Shown: in pieces, positions 16,744-25,648 of the stretch
Layout of the letters: each line of letters begins with the position of its first letter
Numbering within the stretch: position 1 is the stretch's first letter
From: Flavobacteriales bacterium UBA7878
GTDB taxonomy: Bacteria; Bacteroidota; Bacteroidia; Flavobacteriales; Schleiferiaceae
Assembly (NCBI GenBank): GCA_002501205.1
Contig: DLRW01000083.1
Span: 1-44,506 of the forward strand
DNA: 44,506 nt
Direction of reading: 5' to 3'
Program-made: the position numbers and the translations under genes
The notes under the pieces: model-generated
Database searches by the model: none
What the model saw: the letters and a program-made list of their open reading frames with translations, nothing else
Told to the model about the DNA's origin: nothing

Positions 16744-17781
16744 TTGTACCAGACCAACGTCCTTTCCCGCTTTAGAACCATAGTTAGTTTACTGGGAACC
16801 CTTATTCTGATAGGAGTCTCGGGCTATATGCTCATTGAAGACTACCATTTTTCAGAAGCCTTTTACATGACCATTATTACGGTTAGTACGGTGGGCTTTG
16901 GAGAAGTACAAGCCTTAAGTACCGCCGGACAGTGGTTTACTTCCTTCCTCATCATTGGTAGTTTTGGTACTTTCGCCTACGGTCTTACTTTGCTTACCCA
17001 GGTCTTGATTAGTGGAGAATTGGCAGAAGATATTAAACGACGCAATTTGAATCGCAGCATCAATATAATTAAGGATCATGTTATCCTTTGTGGTTTTGGC
17101 CGAAATGGTCGTAGAGCCCTCCGAAAATTAGTGGCTTATGGTCAGGAAGTTTTGGTTATTGAAAACGATCCTCAAATAATTGAGCAGTATTTGAAATCCG
17201 CCAATGTCCTGTACCTGGAGGCGGATGCCACCGATGATGATGTGCTACGTCAAGCGGGTGTAGATCGAGCAAAAGCCCTGGTTACAACCCTTAGTAAGGA
17301 CGCAGACAATCTGTTCGTTGTTATTTCGGCCCGCACCTTATCGCCATCCATACGATTAATTAGTCGTGCTTCATCAGAAAGTACAGAGCGCAAGCTTAGA
17401 GCGGTGGGGGTAGATTCTGTAGTTATGCCCGAAGGAGTAGGCGGTGGTCACATGGCTAGCTTGGTGATGAATCCCAATATTGTGGAATTTCTGGAGCACC
17501 TTTCGGTAGAAGGCTCATCGGATAGTAATCTGGAAGAAATTGAATTAAGTGATCTATTGGGAGAAAAGCGTTCTTGCAATCTCAATGAACTGCATATTCG
17601 GCAAAGAACCGGCTGTACCATTATTGGGATCAAAGATCCCGAAGGAAATTATATGATTAACCCCAGCAGTGAGATCATCCTTCGACCAAAATCTCGCCTA
17701 TTTGTATTGGGCAATGCTACTCAGATCAAAGCTTTAAATGATTTGTTGGCAGAAATTCACACTCAGAATAGTAATACCTAG
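16744..17781 (+). CDS. Potassium channel protein with RCK (TrkA-N/TrkA-C) domain
   Basis: A 345-residue two-helix K+ channel subunit: TM1 about residues 13-31, pore loop with selectivity filter TVGFGE at 49-54, TM2 about 63-88, then a cytoplasmic Rossmann-type RCK domain starting GFGRNGR at 117-123, and a TrkA-C subdomain near the end. This is the MthK-type layout. The start is TTG at 16744, forced by the pspC stop in the same frame 6 nt upstream; an internal ATG start would remove TM1. The filter has F in place of the common Y (TVGFG for TVGYG), as in many bacterial channels. Confidence 0.93.
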   Translation: MYQTNVLSRFRTIVSLLGTLILIGVSGYMLIEDYHFSEAFYMTIITVSTVGFGEVQALSTAGQWFTSFLIIGSFGTFAYGLTLLTQVLISGELAEDIKRRNLNRSINIIKDHVILCGFGRNGRRALRKLVAYGQEVLVIENDPQIIEQYLKSANVLYLEADATDDDVLRQAGVDRAKALVTTLSKDADNLFVVISARTLSPSIRLISRASSESTERKLRAVGVDSVVMPEGVGGGHMASLVMNPNIVEFLEHLSVEGSSDSNLEEIELSDLLGEKRSCNLNELHIRQRTGCTIIGIKDPEGNYMINPSSEIILRPKSRLFVLGNATQIKALNDLLAEIHTQNSNT

Positions 17782-17783
17782 TT

Positions 17784-18692
17784 ATGAAAATATTGGTAAC
17801 CGGTTCTAACGGATTACTTGGACAGAAATTAGTTCATCAATTAAGTACGGATCCTGAGGTGGAATTAGTGGCCACTGCAAGGGGAGCCAATCGTTTAAAC
17901 AAGCAGGAAGGATATGTTTACCATTCCATGGATATTTCAAGCCTGAAAGCGGTTTTAGCGGTTTTTGAGCAGGAAAAGCCCGATGTAGTAATACATACCG
18001 CGGCGATGACCCATGTAGATCAATGTGAGGAAGATAAGGCAGGATGTGAGAAATTGAATGTAGAAGCGGTGCAGTATATCATTGCTGCTTGTAGCACTTT
18101 CAATTGTCATTTGGTACATCTCAGTACTGACTTCATTTTTAATGGAGAGGAAGGACCTTTAACCGAGGAGGCCGTTCCTGAGCCACTGTCATTTTACGGG
18201 GAGTCAAAATTGAGAGCGGAGCAATTGATTCAGGCCTCCACCGTACCAGCGGCGATTTTACGCACTGTACTAGTCTATGGGGTAGCTGAAAATATGAGCC
18301 GCAGCAATATTGTTTTATGGGCCAAAGGAGCATTGGAGAAAGGAGATCCCATTAAGGTGGTGGATGATCAGTTTCGTACACCCACCTTGGCTGAGGACCT
18401 TGCCCAAGGTTGTATTCTAGCCGCCAAACAAAAGGCCCAAGGTGTTTACAATATATCAGGTTCTGACTTCTTCTGTATCATAGACATGGTGAGGGAAATT
18501 GCCCGCTTCTGGAACTTGGATGAAAGCTTGATTAACCCTCTGGATTCCTCAACCTTAAATCAGGCAGCCAAAAGACCTCCGAAAACGGGATTTATTATCG
18601 ATAAAGCTAAATCGGAATTAGGTTATAAACCGCATAGTTTTAAAGAGGGTTTAGCGATCGTTAGCGAACAAATTGAAGCACAAATTAATTAG
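17784..18692 (+). CDS. RmlD-like NAD(P)-dependent sugar nucleotide reductase (SDR)
   Basis: A 302-residue extended short-chain dehydrogenase of the RmlD/dTDP-4-dehydrorhamnose reductase type. The dinucleotide-binding TGSNGLLGQ is at residues 6-14, the HTAAMTHVDQCE block at 71-82, and the catalytic YGESK at 138-142. Because rmlB and rmlC are not beside it, the rhamnose assignment is not supported; stand-alone members of this family occur in many Bacteroidota with unknown substrates. It starts 2 nt after the channel gene and is followed 8 nt later by a PIG-L deacetylase, so a sugar-related role is likely. Confidence 0.82.
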   Translation: MKILVTGSNGLLGQKLVHQLSTDPEVELVATARGANRLNKQEGYVYHSMDISSLKAVLAVFEQEKPDVVIHTAAMTHVDQCEEDKAGCEKLNVEAVQYIIAACSTFNCHLVHLSTDFIFNGEEGPLTEEAVPEPLSFYGESKLRAEQLIQASTVPAAILRTVLVYGVAENMSRSNIVLWAKGALEKGDPIKVVDDQFRTPTLAEDLAQGCILAAKQKAQGVYNISGSDFFCIIDMVREIARFWNLDESLINPLDSSTLNQAAKRPPKTGFIIDKAKSELGYKPHSFKEGLAIVSEQIEAQIN

Positions 18693-18700
18693 CAATTAAA

Positions 18701-19339
18701 ATGGACTTTCAGAATATAAAGCGTGTATTGGTTTTAGCACCCCACCCTGATGATGGCGAATTCTCATCGGGCGGTAGCCTCAAACGATTTAGTGATTTAG
18801 GTCTGGAAATACACTATGCTGCATTTTCTCCTTGCATCCAGTCATTACCTTCAGGTATGCCTGAAGATACACTTTGGAAGGAACTAAATCAGGCCGCTTC
18901 CATTTTGGGAATTCCAGAAGATCAAATCAGTACTTATAATTTCCCGGTTCGCTATTTTCCACAGCATCGTCAGGAAATCCTGGAAGAGTTGATCCTTTTG
19001 AAGAAGCGGGTTCAGCCTGATTTGGTTTTATTACCCAATTCTTTGGATATGCATCAGGACCACAATACGATTCATAAGGAAGGATTGCGTGCTTTTAAAC
19101 ATACCCGTTTATTGGGATATGAGTTACCCTGGAATAATCTGAACTTCACGAACAATTGCCATATTCGTTTGGAGCGCGAACACATACAGGCGAAAATGGA
19201 TGCCCTACAATGCTATCAATCCCAAAAGTCCAGAAATTATATGGATGAAGAGTATTTCTTCGGATTGGCAAAAACCCGTGGTATTCAGATAAACGCAAAT
19301 TACGCGGAAGCATTTGAGCTGATACGGTGGATTCTCTAA
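18701..19339 (+). CDS. PIG-L family deacetylase
   Basis: A 212-residue zinc-dependent N-acetyl-sugar deacetylase of the PIG-L/LmbE type. The metal site is visible as HPDD at residues 15-18 (followed by G-E rather than the usual E) and HQDH at 118-121. Members remove acetyl groups from GlcNAc-type sugars in glycans, lipids or small thiols. It is shorter than typical bacillithiol BshB1 and lacks its N-terminal ELGCGG signature, so a glycan or sugar-nucleotide substrate is more likely. The 3' end overlaps the convergent gene by 4 nt. Confidence 0.86.
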   Translation: MDFQNIKRVLVLAPHPDDGEFSSGGSLKRFSDLGLEIHYAAFSPCIQSLPSGMPEDTLWKELNQAASILGIPEDQISTYNFPVRYFPQHRQEILEELILLKKRVQPDLVLLPNSLDMHQDHNTIHKEGLRAFKHTRLLGYELPWNNLNFTNNCHIRLEREHIQAKMDALQCYQSQKSRNYMDEEYFFGLAKTRGIQINANYAEAFELIRWIL

Positions 19340-20442
19340 TCCTTGCTTTGAAATTTTTTGAGTGCTTCAGCGAAAGCAGGTTCCTGGCCATCTAATAATA
19401 CTAAATCCTGCACCGCCCATTGCTTGTCATAAGGCAAGAGATCATATTGCTTTTCAGAAGGGTCCAGAATTAACAGTGCATTTCGGTTCGAGTCAATTAC
19501 GATAAAGTAATCATGAAAGGAAATGGCGTTCTGCCACCATTCGGCATCCAGCATTTCAGGAGCTTTATCTTTTAAATCTAAACCGGAGTATTTCTCCTGA
19601 CTTTGCTTGTTCGCAACCCACAGTTCTCCTTTTCCAGTGTTGGTGGCCATAATTGTAGACTCCGAAATAAGAAATCCACCATGAGGATTTTTAAGTCCTT
19701 TAATAAGCACTTCACTTTTGCCATCCCTTCTGTTAATGCGCCTTACACTTCCTTCATGGAAGAATGTGGCGAGTACATTTCCTTGCAGGTCATAACTGGC
19801 AGTATTTATAAAAGCGGCTCTCTGTGCAGTGGGAAGGTGGTCGCTTAAGGGATCAGAAATGTAAATATGGGCTAAGCCTTCTTTTTTCCAGGCTGTATGC
19901 TGTTCTTCCTTTCGGGTTAAAAGGAGGCTCTTGCCATCTGGTCCATGGGCTTCGGCAATACCATTTTCCCAAGCAAACCATTCCCAGATAATCGTTCCAT
20001 TTTTATAGTCGCATTCAAAAACGGCGTCGAAGCCACTACTGCTTACCAGCACCCTGTTTTTGTATTGAGGATGAAAGCTAACCGTGTGGATATAGCTAAA
20101 CCAGGGGTTACTAAAACTCCAAACACCTTCAGAATCCAATACTATAACTTGATTCTCCAGGGAAAAAGCCAGTCGGTCACCAGCAGAACTTAGACCTCTG
20201 GGTTCTTTTAAAGACTTAACTAATTGTTGAACTTCAAGTTTACCCTTTTGCAGCTTTACCTGTGCTATACCTCCTAAGCTTACAGCTCGCCTTTCCACAC
20301 TCCCACCTTTGCCCGACTTATTCTTTCGCGATTCGAGATAACGTTTGCGTATCGCCGCTAAATCGAAGCTTTTAATACTCATGATCAGCTCCGCTTCGGG
20401 GTAAAAATGCTGATTTAGGGTCCAGTCTTTTAAATACTGCAT
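19336..20442 (-). CDS. Unrecognised protein, beta-propeller-like
   Basis: A 368-residue protein that I do not recognise. It has no signal peptide or membrane helix. After a basic N-terminal stretch (about residues 28-50) it shows repeated beta-rich units with alternating 'value' strands (IVLDSEG, LVSSSGFDAVFECD, INRRDGKSEVLIKGL, ELWVANK, LLILDPSE), and a KNPHGGFL segment at about 248-255 reminiscent of NHL/SMP-30-type propellers. It is last in a minus-strand unit: its start overlaps the stop of the upstream glycosyltransferase by 1 nt, suggesting coupled translation and a joint role in surface glycan work. Confidence 0.6.
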   Translation of the reverse strand: MQYLKDWTLNQHFYPEAELIMSIKSFDLAAIRKRYLESRKNKSGKGGSVERRAVSLGGIAQVKLQKGKLEVQQLVKSLKEPRGLSSAGDRLAFSLENQVIVLDSEGVWSFSNPWFSYIHTVSFHPQYKNRVLVSSSGFDAVFECDYKNGTIIWEWFAWENGIAEAHGPDGKSLLLTRKEEQHTAWKKEGLAHIYISDPLSDHLPTAQRAAFINTASYDLQGNVLATFFHEGSVRRINRRDGKSEVLIKGLKNPHGGFLISESTIMATNTGKGELWVANKQSQEKYSGLDLKDKAPEMLDAEWWQNAISFHDYFIVIDSNRNALLILDPSEKQYDLLPYDKQWAVQDLVLLDGQEPAFAEALKKFQSKD

Positions 20443-21746
20443 TAAGCTTTGCTTATTTGATCAAGGGTTTGGGCCAGCTTTTGGGTGCTTCCTTTACGGG
20501 TATAGGCCAAGGTGCTTTCGGAAGAGAGCTTTGTTAATTCCCCGGACTTGGATTTCCAGTCTTTATACAAGCTAAGAATTCGATTTTTGATCCCCTCATG
20601 ATCAGTATAATCAATGGATGGACCTCTTTCGGTTTCGGCAATAATTTTTGCTGCATTCCCTTTGGGAGGGGCGATGGAAATTAATGGAGTACCAGACCCC
20701 AGATATTCGAAGAGTTTTCCCGTAAGAATAAGATGGTTATCTTTTGTTTGAGGTACAATAAATAATAAGGCATTACTATCCACCATAACTTGAGTGGCAT
20801 AATGATGGGCTTGATAGCCATGATCCTTTAAGCAAGAACTTAAGCCTGCATTTTCGATGGATTCACGAATGCTGCTGTCTAAATTCCCAACGATTTCTAA
20901 TTGGAAATCCTGAGCAAAGTCTGTCCTTTCCTTGATTAATTTGGCCAGTCCTTGCCAAAGGGCCTCTACATTTTGATTCGGCTTAAAATTGCCAGTATAA
21001 CTGATCCTGAATTTCTCTGACTTTTGGGAATAAGTGGAGGGTAAATCTTTGGGATCGAACCCATTATAGAGAATTTCTACCTTCTTGGCGCGGTCCTCAA
21101 ACTCCTTAGCTAAACCCGGGCTAACCGTCAGAATGCGATCGGCCGTTTTAAGAACCTCATTTTCCATGGCCTGATCTTTGGCCTGAGTGGACTTTGTCCG
21201 AGGAAAGAACTGATTATAAAAGATATTAACCCATGGATCACGAAAGTCCGCTAGCCAGGGCAAATCAAATTCCTTTTGCAATTGCATGGCCGCCAAATGA
21301 GTACTATGGGGAGGACCTGTGCTTATTATCGCTTCGATTTTTTCCTCCTTTAAAACTCTTCGCGCTTCTTTAATCAAATAAGGATTCCAACCTTTTCTGG
21401 CGTCGGGGATAAAGAAATTGGCTCTTATATAGTTAATCGCTTTTTGAAGTTTGCCTGGATTGGAGCTAATTCCAATACCCCCCGTTCCGGTAGATTTGTT
21501 TTTCTTTCCCTTCAGCAAGGCATAGGCTTTAAAAGGGTCCTTAGCCTTTGTGTGCAGGACTCTCATGTCATCGGGAACTTCATTGAGTAAGCTGAGATCT
21601 GTACTTGATGCTACTGGTTCTTTGGGGGTGATTACAATACAATCCCAGCCAAAGTCACGAAGGAATACCGCATTTTTAAGCCAACGTTGAACGCCGGGAC
21701 CACCGGAAGGCGGCCAATAGTATGTTAAGAGCAATACTTTTTTCAC
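20442..21746 (-). CDS. Glycosyltransferase, GT4-like
   Basis: A 434-residue GT-B fold transferase. The N-terminus has the TYYWPPSGGPGVQRW loop seen in many Bacteroidota surface-glycan transferases; the C-terminal half has a YNGFDPKDL segment, a SYTGNFKPNQN strand, and the nucleotide-sugar site region GKLFEYLGSGTPLISIAP with the E-x-G-like placement. Donor and acceptor unknown. The gene overlaps the upstream yfhO-like gene by 4 nt (ATGA) and the downstream gene by 1 nt. Confidence 0.88.
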   Translation of the reverse strand: MKKVLLLTYYWPPSGGPGVQRWLKNAVFLRDFGWDCIVITPKEPVASSTDLSLLNEVPDDMRVLHTKAKDPFKAYALLKGKKNKSTGTGGIGISSNPGKLQKAINYIRANFFIPDARKGWNPYLIKEARRVLKEEKIEAIISTGPPHSTHLAAMQLQKEFDLPWLADFRDPWVNIFYNQFFPRTKSTQAKDQAMENEVLKTADRILTVSPGLAKEFEDRAKKVEILYNGFDPKDLPSTYSQKSEKFRISYTGNFKPNQNVEALWQGLAKLIKERTDFAQDFQLEIVGNLDSSIRESIENAGLSSCLKDHGYQAHHYATQVMVDSNALLFIVPQTKDNHLILTGKLFEYLGSGTPLISIAPPKGNAAKIIAETERGPSIDYTDHEGIKNRILSLYKDWKSKSGELTKLSSESTLAYTRKGSTQKLAQTLDQISKA

Positions 21747-24256
21747 GCAGTCGCCTTCTTCTTATCCCAGAAAAATGCCAGTGGAACAGCAATTAAAGCC
21801 AATATTGAACAAATTAATGCAATGGTATTTGCCAGGGTCGATGCCTTATCAACATATTTTAGGATAATAGTATGTTGCCCGGCAGGAATCTTTAATGCTC
21901 TTAAAACATAATTGGCTCGTAAAATATCGGTCTCTTCACCGTCAATTGTTGCGATCCAATTTTCCGGATACCAAATTTCAGAGAATACCGCTAAGTTTTC
22001 GGCATCGGCATTATACTCATAAACCAATTCTTCAGGATCGTAAGAACTTAATTTAATGGATCCTATTCCAGGACCCGCTTTGCCCGCCTTTTCAGCGTAT
22101 GTACTGCGCATCACCGCGGTGGTCTTCGGGTTTAATCCGGATAGAGCTGCGATTTCTTCATCGGCCGAACTCACGGTCTTAATTGAGTTCACCAGCCAGG
22201 CATTGCCTAAGCGACTGGGGTTTTCAACAGGAGCTCCATTGGGATTAATGATAATATAACGGGTGTTCAGCATGTTAAGAGCAGGGAGCTGATCAAATAG
22301 AGAAGGACTAAAGCTACGGTTGTTTACGGCAGTCCTGAATTTCTCAATATCATTACCTAATTGACCTTCAATTAGCTCTTGATAGATTTTCAATTTGGCT
22401 CCATGGTATCCGCCTAAGCTGTAGTGGAAGAACGAAGTTGATGCATCGTTAAAGGTGCTTACCGCAAGATTTAAGGTTCTGAAGTAAGGATCGCTTGCAT
22501 ACTGTTGGATAATTGCTTGATCTGCAGGGCTGGGCTGTACACCATAATTATTTTCCAATCGATCTTTATCAATAAAGTTCTCCTCGTTTAGATAGCGTTT
22601 ATTCACTGGAAACAAATCGAGAACAACCAGAGCAATCATTCCTATATACAAGTAGTTCTTTTTAAGTGCTCCCCTTTGGTAAAGGAAAAGGAGTGCTCCG
22701 CCTAAAAGGACAAAGAGCAAACTACGCAATACATCTGCCTTAAAAATGGAAATTCGCGCTTCTTCCAATGAAAGCATAAAGTCACTGGCTTGTGCTTGAT
22801 TCAAACCAGCATTATTCAACATACCGGGTAAAGTTTCTGCCTCACGATCACTCAGGAAGTCATTTAGGATTCCGGGGCTGATGTAATTTAAGCCGAGGAA
22901 AAGCACAAGGATGCCAATAGCTCCTAAAAGAACGGTCGACCTGGTTTGATTGCCACCAATCAACAGTTTCATCTTATTGCTCCAGTCTTTTTCACTAAGA
23001 CCGGAGATTCCCTTAAGGGCAAGGACGGCTAATAGGGGAAGGATGAATTCCGGAATTACCATCATCGAGGCTACCGCGCGGAATTTGTCGTAAAAAGGCA
23101 CATGATCCAGGAAAAAGTCGGTTAGCCCTTGCCAGTTTTTACCCCAGGCTAAAGCCATAGTCAGAAAGAAAACCCCTAGCAGTAAATAACGCAGACTACC
23201 CTTACTAAAGAAAAAGGCTAAAAATGCCAATAGAACCACAATGGCTCCTGCATAAACCGGACCTCCTGTAAAAGGTTGATCTCCGAAATAGGAATTTTGC
23301 TGAGCGATGGCTTGCTTAAATTGACCATTAATACCATCCAGTGCTTTATTGTCTGATCCAATTTGGCTGGTGGGACCACCTTTGAAATTAGGGACCAATA
23401 GGGTCCAGGATTCATCTATACCATAAGACCAATTAGTAACATAGTCGCGATCCAGCCCTTCGGTGCGATTCGATTGATTATGGGTTAATTCGCTTTTACC
23501 TCTAATGGTATGCTTACCATATTGATAGCTATTGCTTAAGTAGGGAAGGTTTGCTCCCACGGCAATAAAAGCACCTAACAATAAGAATAGGGTGCCTTTT
23601 ATGAATTGAGGAATTTGTTTTCCTTTAATTGCTTGGGCTAGCTCCCAAAATCCATAGGGTACTGCTAAAAAGAGGAAATAATAAAGCATTTGAGGGTGGC
23701 GCGCAACGAGCTCTAAACCCAGGAATAAGGTGAAAATAGCCGCGCCAAGAAACACCTTCTTTTGGCGATAGGCCCAGATCATACCGGCTAAAACACCAGG
23801 TAGGTAGGCCATAGCGTGAACTTTTGAATTATGACCAGCCTCCATCACAATCATGAAGTAACTTGAAAATCCATAAGCTAATGCCCCAACAATGGCAATA
23901 AGGGGGTCTACCTTTAGAGATAGGCTTAAAATGTAAAAACCTAACATTAATAGAATAGGGTAGGCCAGTGCCGTTGAAAGCAATCCGGTTATAGCTAAAG
24001 GAATTGATTTGAGGACCTCGCCGCCATAGACAGCAGAAATCATATAGGCGGGCATGCCCGAGAACATCACATTCGTCCAAAGTATCTGCCGGTCTTCGTT
24101 TTCCCTATATTTGCTTACCTCCGAAGCTGAGCCTTGGTATTGTTTAATATCGTTTTGCTGAACGGTTTTTCCAGAAAATACTGGAGCATTGAAAATAGCT
24201 GTAACACCAAAGAATATGGCGATAGCAATCAGGTGAATGCGAATTTCTTTAAACAT
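21743..24256 (-). CDS. YfhO family membrane protein
   Basis: An 837-residue polytopic membrane protein of the YfhO family, a GT-C-like group implicated in glycosylation of surface polymers such as teichoic acids in Firmicutes. Eleven or more hydrophobic segments fill residues 1-570; a soluble C-terminal part and a last helix near the end follow. ATG 24256 (MFKEIRIHLIAI) is chosen over the in-frame codon at 24292, because the -7 element at 24274-24281 lies between them and the shorter protein begins at the normal first helix. Probably transfers a lipid-linked sugar outside the inner membrane, paired with the GT4-like enzyme encoded downstream. Confidence 0.88.
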   Translation of the reverse strand: MFKEIRIHLIAIAIFFGVTAIFNAPVFSGKTVQQNDIKQYQGSASEVSKYRENEDRQILWTNVMFSGMPAYMISAVYGGEVLKSIPLAITGLLSTALAYPILLMLGFYILSLSLKVDPLIAIVGALAYGFSSYFMIVMEAGHNSKVHAMAYLPGVLAGMIWAYRQKKVFLGAAIFTLFLGLELVARHPQMLYYFLFLAVPYGFWELAQAIKGKQIPQFIKGTLFLLLGAFIAVGANLPYLSNSYQYGKHTIRGKSELTHNQSNRTEGLDRDYVTNWSYGIDESWTLLVPNFKGGPTSQIGSDNKALDGINGQFKQAIAQQNSYFGDQPFTGGPVYAGAIVVLLAFLAFFFSKGSLRYLLLGVFFLTMALAWGKNWQGLTDFFLDHVPFYDKFRAVASMMVIPEFILPLLAVLALKGISGLSEKDWSNKMKLLIGGNQTRSTVLLGAIGILVLFLGLNYISPGILNDFLSDREAETLPGMLNNAGLNQAQASDFMLSLEEARISIFKADVLRSLLFVLLGGALLFLYQRGALKKNYLYIGMIALVVLDLFPVNKRYLNEENFIDKDRLENNYGVQPSPADQAIIQQYASDPYFRTLNLAVSTFNDASTSFFHYSLGGYHGAKLKIYQELIEGQLGNDIEKFRTAVNNRSFSPSLFDQLPALNMLNTRYIIINPNGAPVENPSRLGNAWLVNSIKTVSSADEEIAALSGLNPKTTAVMRSTYAEKAGKAGPGIGSIKLSSYDPEELVYEYNADAENLAVFSEIWYPENWIATIDGEETDILRANYVLRALKIPAGQHTIILKYVDKASTLANTIALICSILALIAVPLAFFWDKKKATA

Positions 24257-24273
24257 GCTAAAAAATTGTTGGT

Positions 24274-24281
24274 CAAATATA
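24274..24281 (-). promoter_or_regulatory. -7 element (TATATTTG) for yfhO-GT unit
   Basis: Exact TAnnTTTG match on the minus strand, 17 nt before the ATG at 24256. It decides the start of the yfhO-like gene. No clear -33 box. Confidence 0.55.
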
Positions 24282-24347
24282 GCTAAAAGCAAAGGCCAGC
24301 CATGACTTGAAACAAGCTGTTTTTAGGCGAAAAAAGAGGATTTTAAT

Positions 24348-25400
24348 CTAAGAATTAAGGAAATCAGAAATGGCAGAGGCTATTGTTCCTGCCGCATCCC
24401 CATTCCCGTATAAAGGAGGGAATTTTAAGTTTCGTGATTGTAGTTCCAGGTAATTGGATTCCAGGTTTTCCGGCTCGCAGAGCATATTGCTACCCCCCTC
24501 TACCAATTCTGTCCATTCTGTAGCTTCTCTCAGCGTTAAGCATGGACGCTGAGAAAAGTAAGCTTCCTTTTGTAAACCACCACTGTCTGTAAGTACTATA
24601 CTTGAAGCCTCGGTTAGGGCTAAGATCTCAGCATGACCGCAAGGGGGAATCAGTTGTGCGGGTATGCTTAATCCCAATTGATTTAAACGAGCTTGAGTAC
24701 GCGGATGAATTGGACAGAGCAAGGGAATATGGCTCGCTATTTTATCTAATGCCTCTATCCAAGCTTTTAAACGAGTGGGCTCATCTACATTTTCCTGCCT
24801 ATGGAGGGTAAGCAATGCAAAATGGGAGGGAAGCTCAAGTCCTGAGGGTAATCCTCTATGCTTTTTTTGCCAATTAAAAAGATCGAGACTTAGGTCGCCA
24901 CTCACCACAATCTTGGTTTCGGAAATCCCCTCTTTTAAGAGGTGATCTTTAGCCCCTTCATTGGAAGTTAGTAGTAAGCTGCTCAGGTGATCCGTTAAGA
25001 TGCGATTGATTTCCTCCGGCTGAAAATCCAAGCCGCTGCGCATTCCAGCTTCGACGTGAGCTACCGGAATACCGGCTTTTTTAGCGGCTAAGGCTCCGGC
25101 CAAAGTACTGTTGGTATCGCCAAATACCACCACCATATCGGGCTGTTCATCCAACAGAATACTCTCAATTTGTTCGAGCATTCTCCCGGTCATGGCGCCA
25201 TGGGGGAGGTTATTAATAGAAAGGTGGTAGCGTGGTTCAGATAATTCCAATTCAGCGAAAAAGCTCCCGCTCATATTAGCATCATGATGCTGCCCTGTGT
25301 GAATGAAAAACTCCTCAATTTGGGCTGCCTTCAGAGCTCTGCTCAAGGGAGCAGCTTTAATGAACTGGGGTCTAGCACCTACTACCGTAGCAACTTTCAT
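24348..25400 (-). CDS. wecB: UDP-N-acetylglucosamine 2-epimerase (non-hydrolysing)
   Basis: A 350-residue enzyme interconverting UDP-GlcNAc and UDP-ManNAc. Family landmarks: GARPQFIKAAPL near the N-terminus, VFGDTNSTLAGA (about 93-104), HVEAGMRSG with the catalytic Glu (about 115-123), PEEINR, and LTDSGGLQKEA (about 275-285) with the C-terminal REATEWTE. It is third in the carB-DUF4834-wecB unit, its ATG overlapping the preceding TGA by 1 nt. The product could feed ManNAc-containing surface glycans; no wecC partner is adjacent. Confidence 0.95.
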   Translation of the reverse strand: MKVATVVGARPQFIKAAPLSRALKAAQIEEFFIHTGQHHDANMSGSFFAELELSEPRYHLSINNLPHGAMTGRMLEQIESILLDEQPDMVVVFGDTNSTLAGALAAKKAGIPVAHVEAGMRSGLDFQPEEINRILTDHLSSLLLTSNEGAKDHLLKEGISETKIVVSGDLSLDLFNWQKKHRGLPSGLELPSHFALLTLHRQENVDEPTRLKAWIEALDKIASHIPLLCPIHPRTQARLNQLGLSIPAQLIPPCGHAEILALTEASSIVLTDSGGLQKEAYFSQRPCLTLREATEWTELVEGGSNMLCEPENLESNYLELQSRNLKFPPLYGNGDAAGTIASAISDFLNS

Positions 25401-25648
25401 CAGGCTTTATCGTCATCATCTACCTCTTCGTAATCTACGTATTCACCTATTTGATGATTATCGTGAGTACGGCCCTGTCCATTGGTGTTTAGACTGGTAC
25501 GGCCTTCGTTTTCACGGGCTCGTTTGGTACGGTTTGACTGATCTCTTTCCTGATATCCCTGGCGATAAGGACGCACAAAGAAGTTCCTTAGCACAAAGGA
25601 TATCAGGTAAATAAATACAACTACAAATAAGAGTCGGAATAAGAACAC
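25400..25648 (-). CDS. DUF4834 family small membrane protein
   Basis: An 82-residue protein: one N-terminal membrane helix (about residues 3-22), an RNFFVRPYRQGYQ juxtamembrane stretch, a polar region rich in R, N and Q, and the conserved acidic ending IGEYVDYEEVDDDD that marks DUF4834. The start is GTG at 25648, sharing one base with the carB stop, and the stop overlaps wecB. Function unknown; family restricted to Bacteroidota as far as I know. Confidence 0.82.
   Translation of the reverse strand: MFLFRLLFVVVFIYLISFVLRNFFVRPYRQGYQERDQSNRTKRARENEGRTSLNTNGQGRTHDNHQIGEYVDYEEVDDDDKA

Noticed and set aside
24257..24292. Longer YfhO N-terminus from the upstream in-frame start at 24292
   Set aside because: A -7 element at 24274-24281 lies inside this extension and the usual first helix begins at the ATG at 24256.
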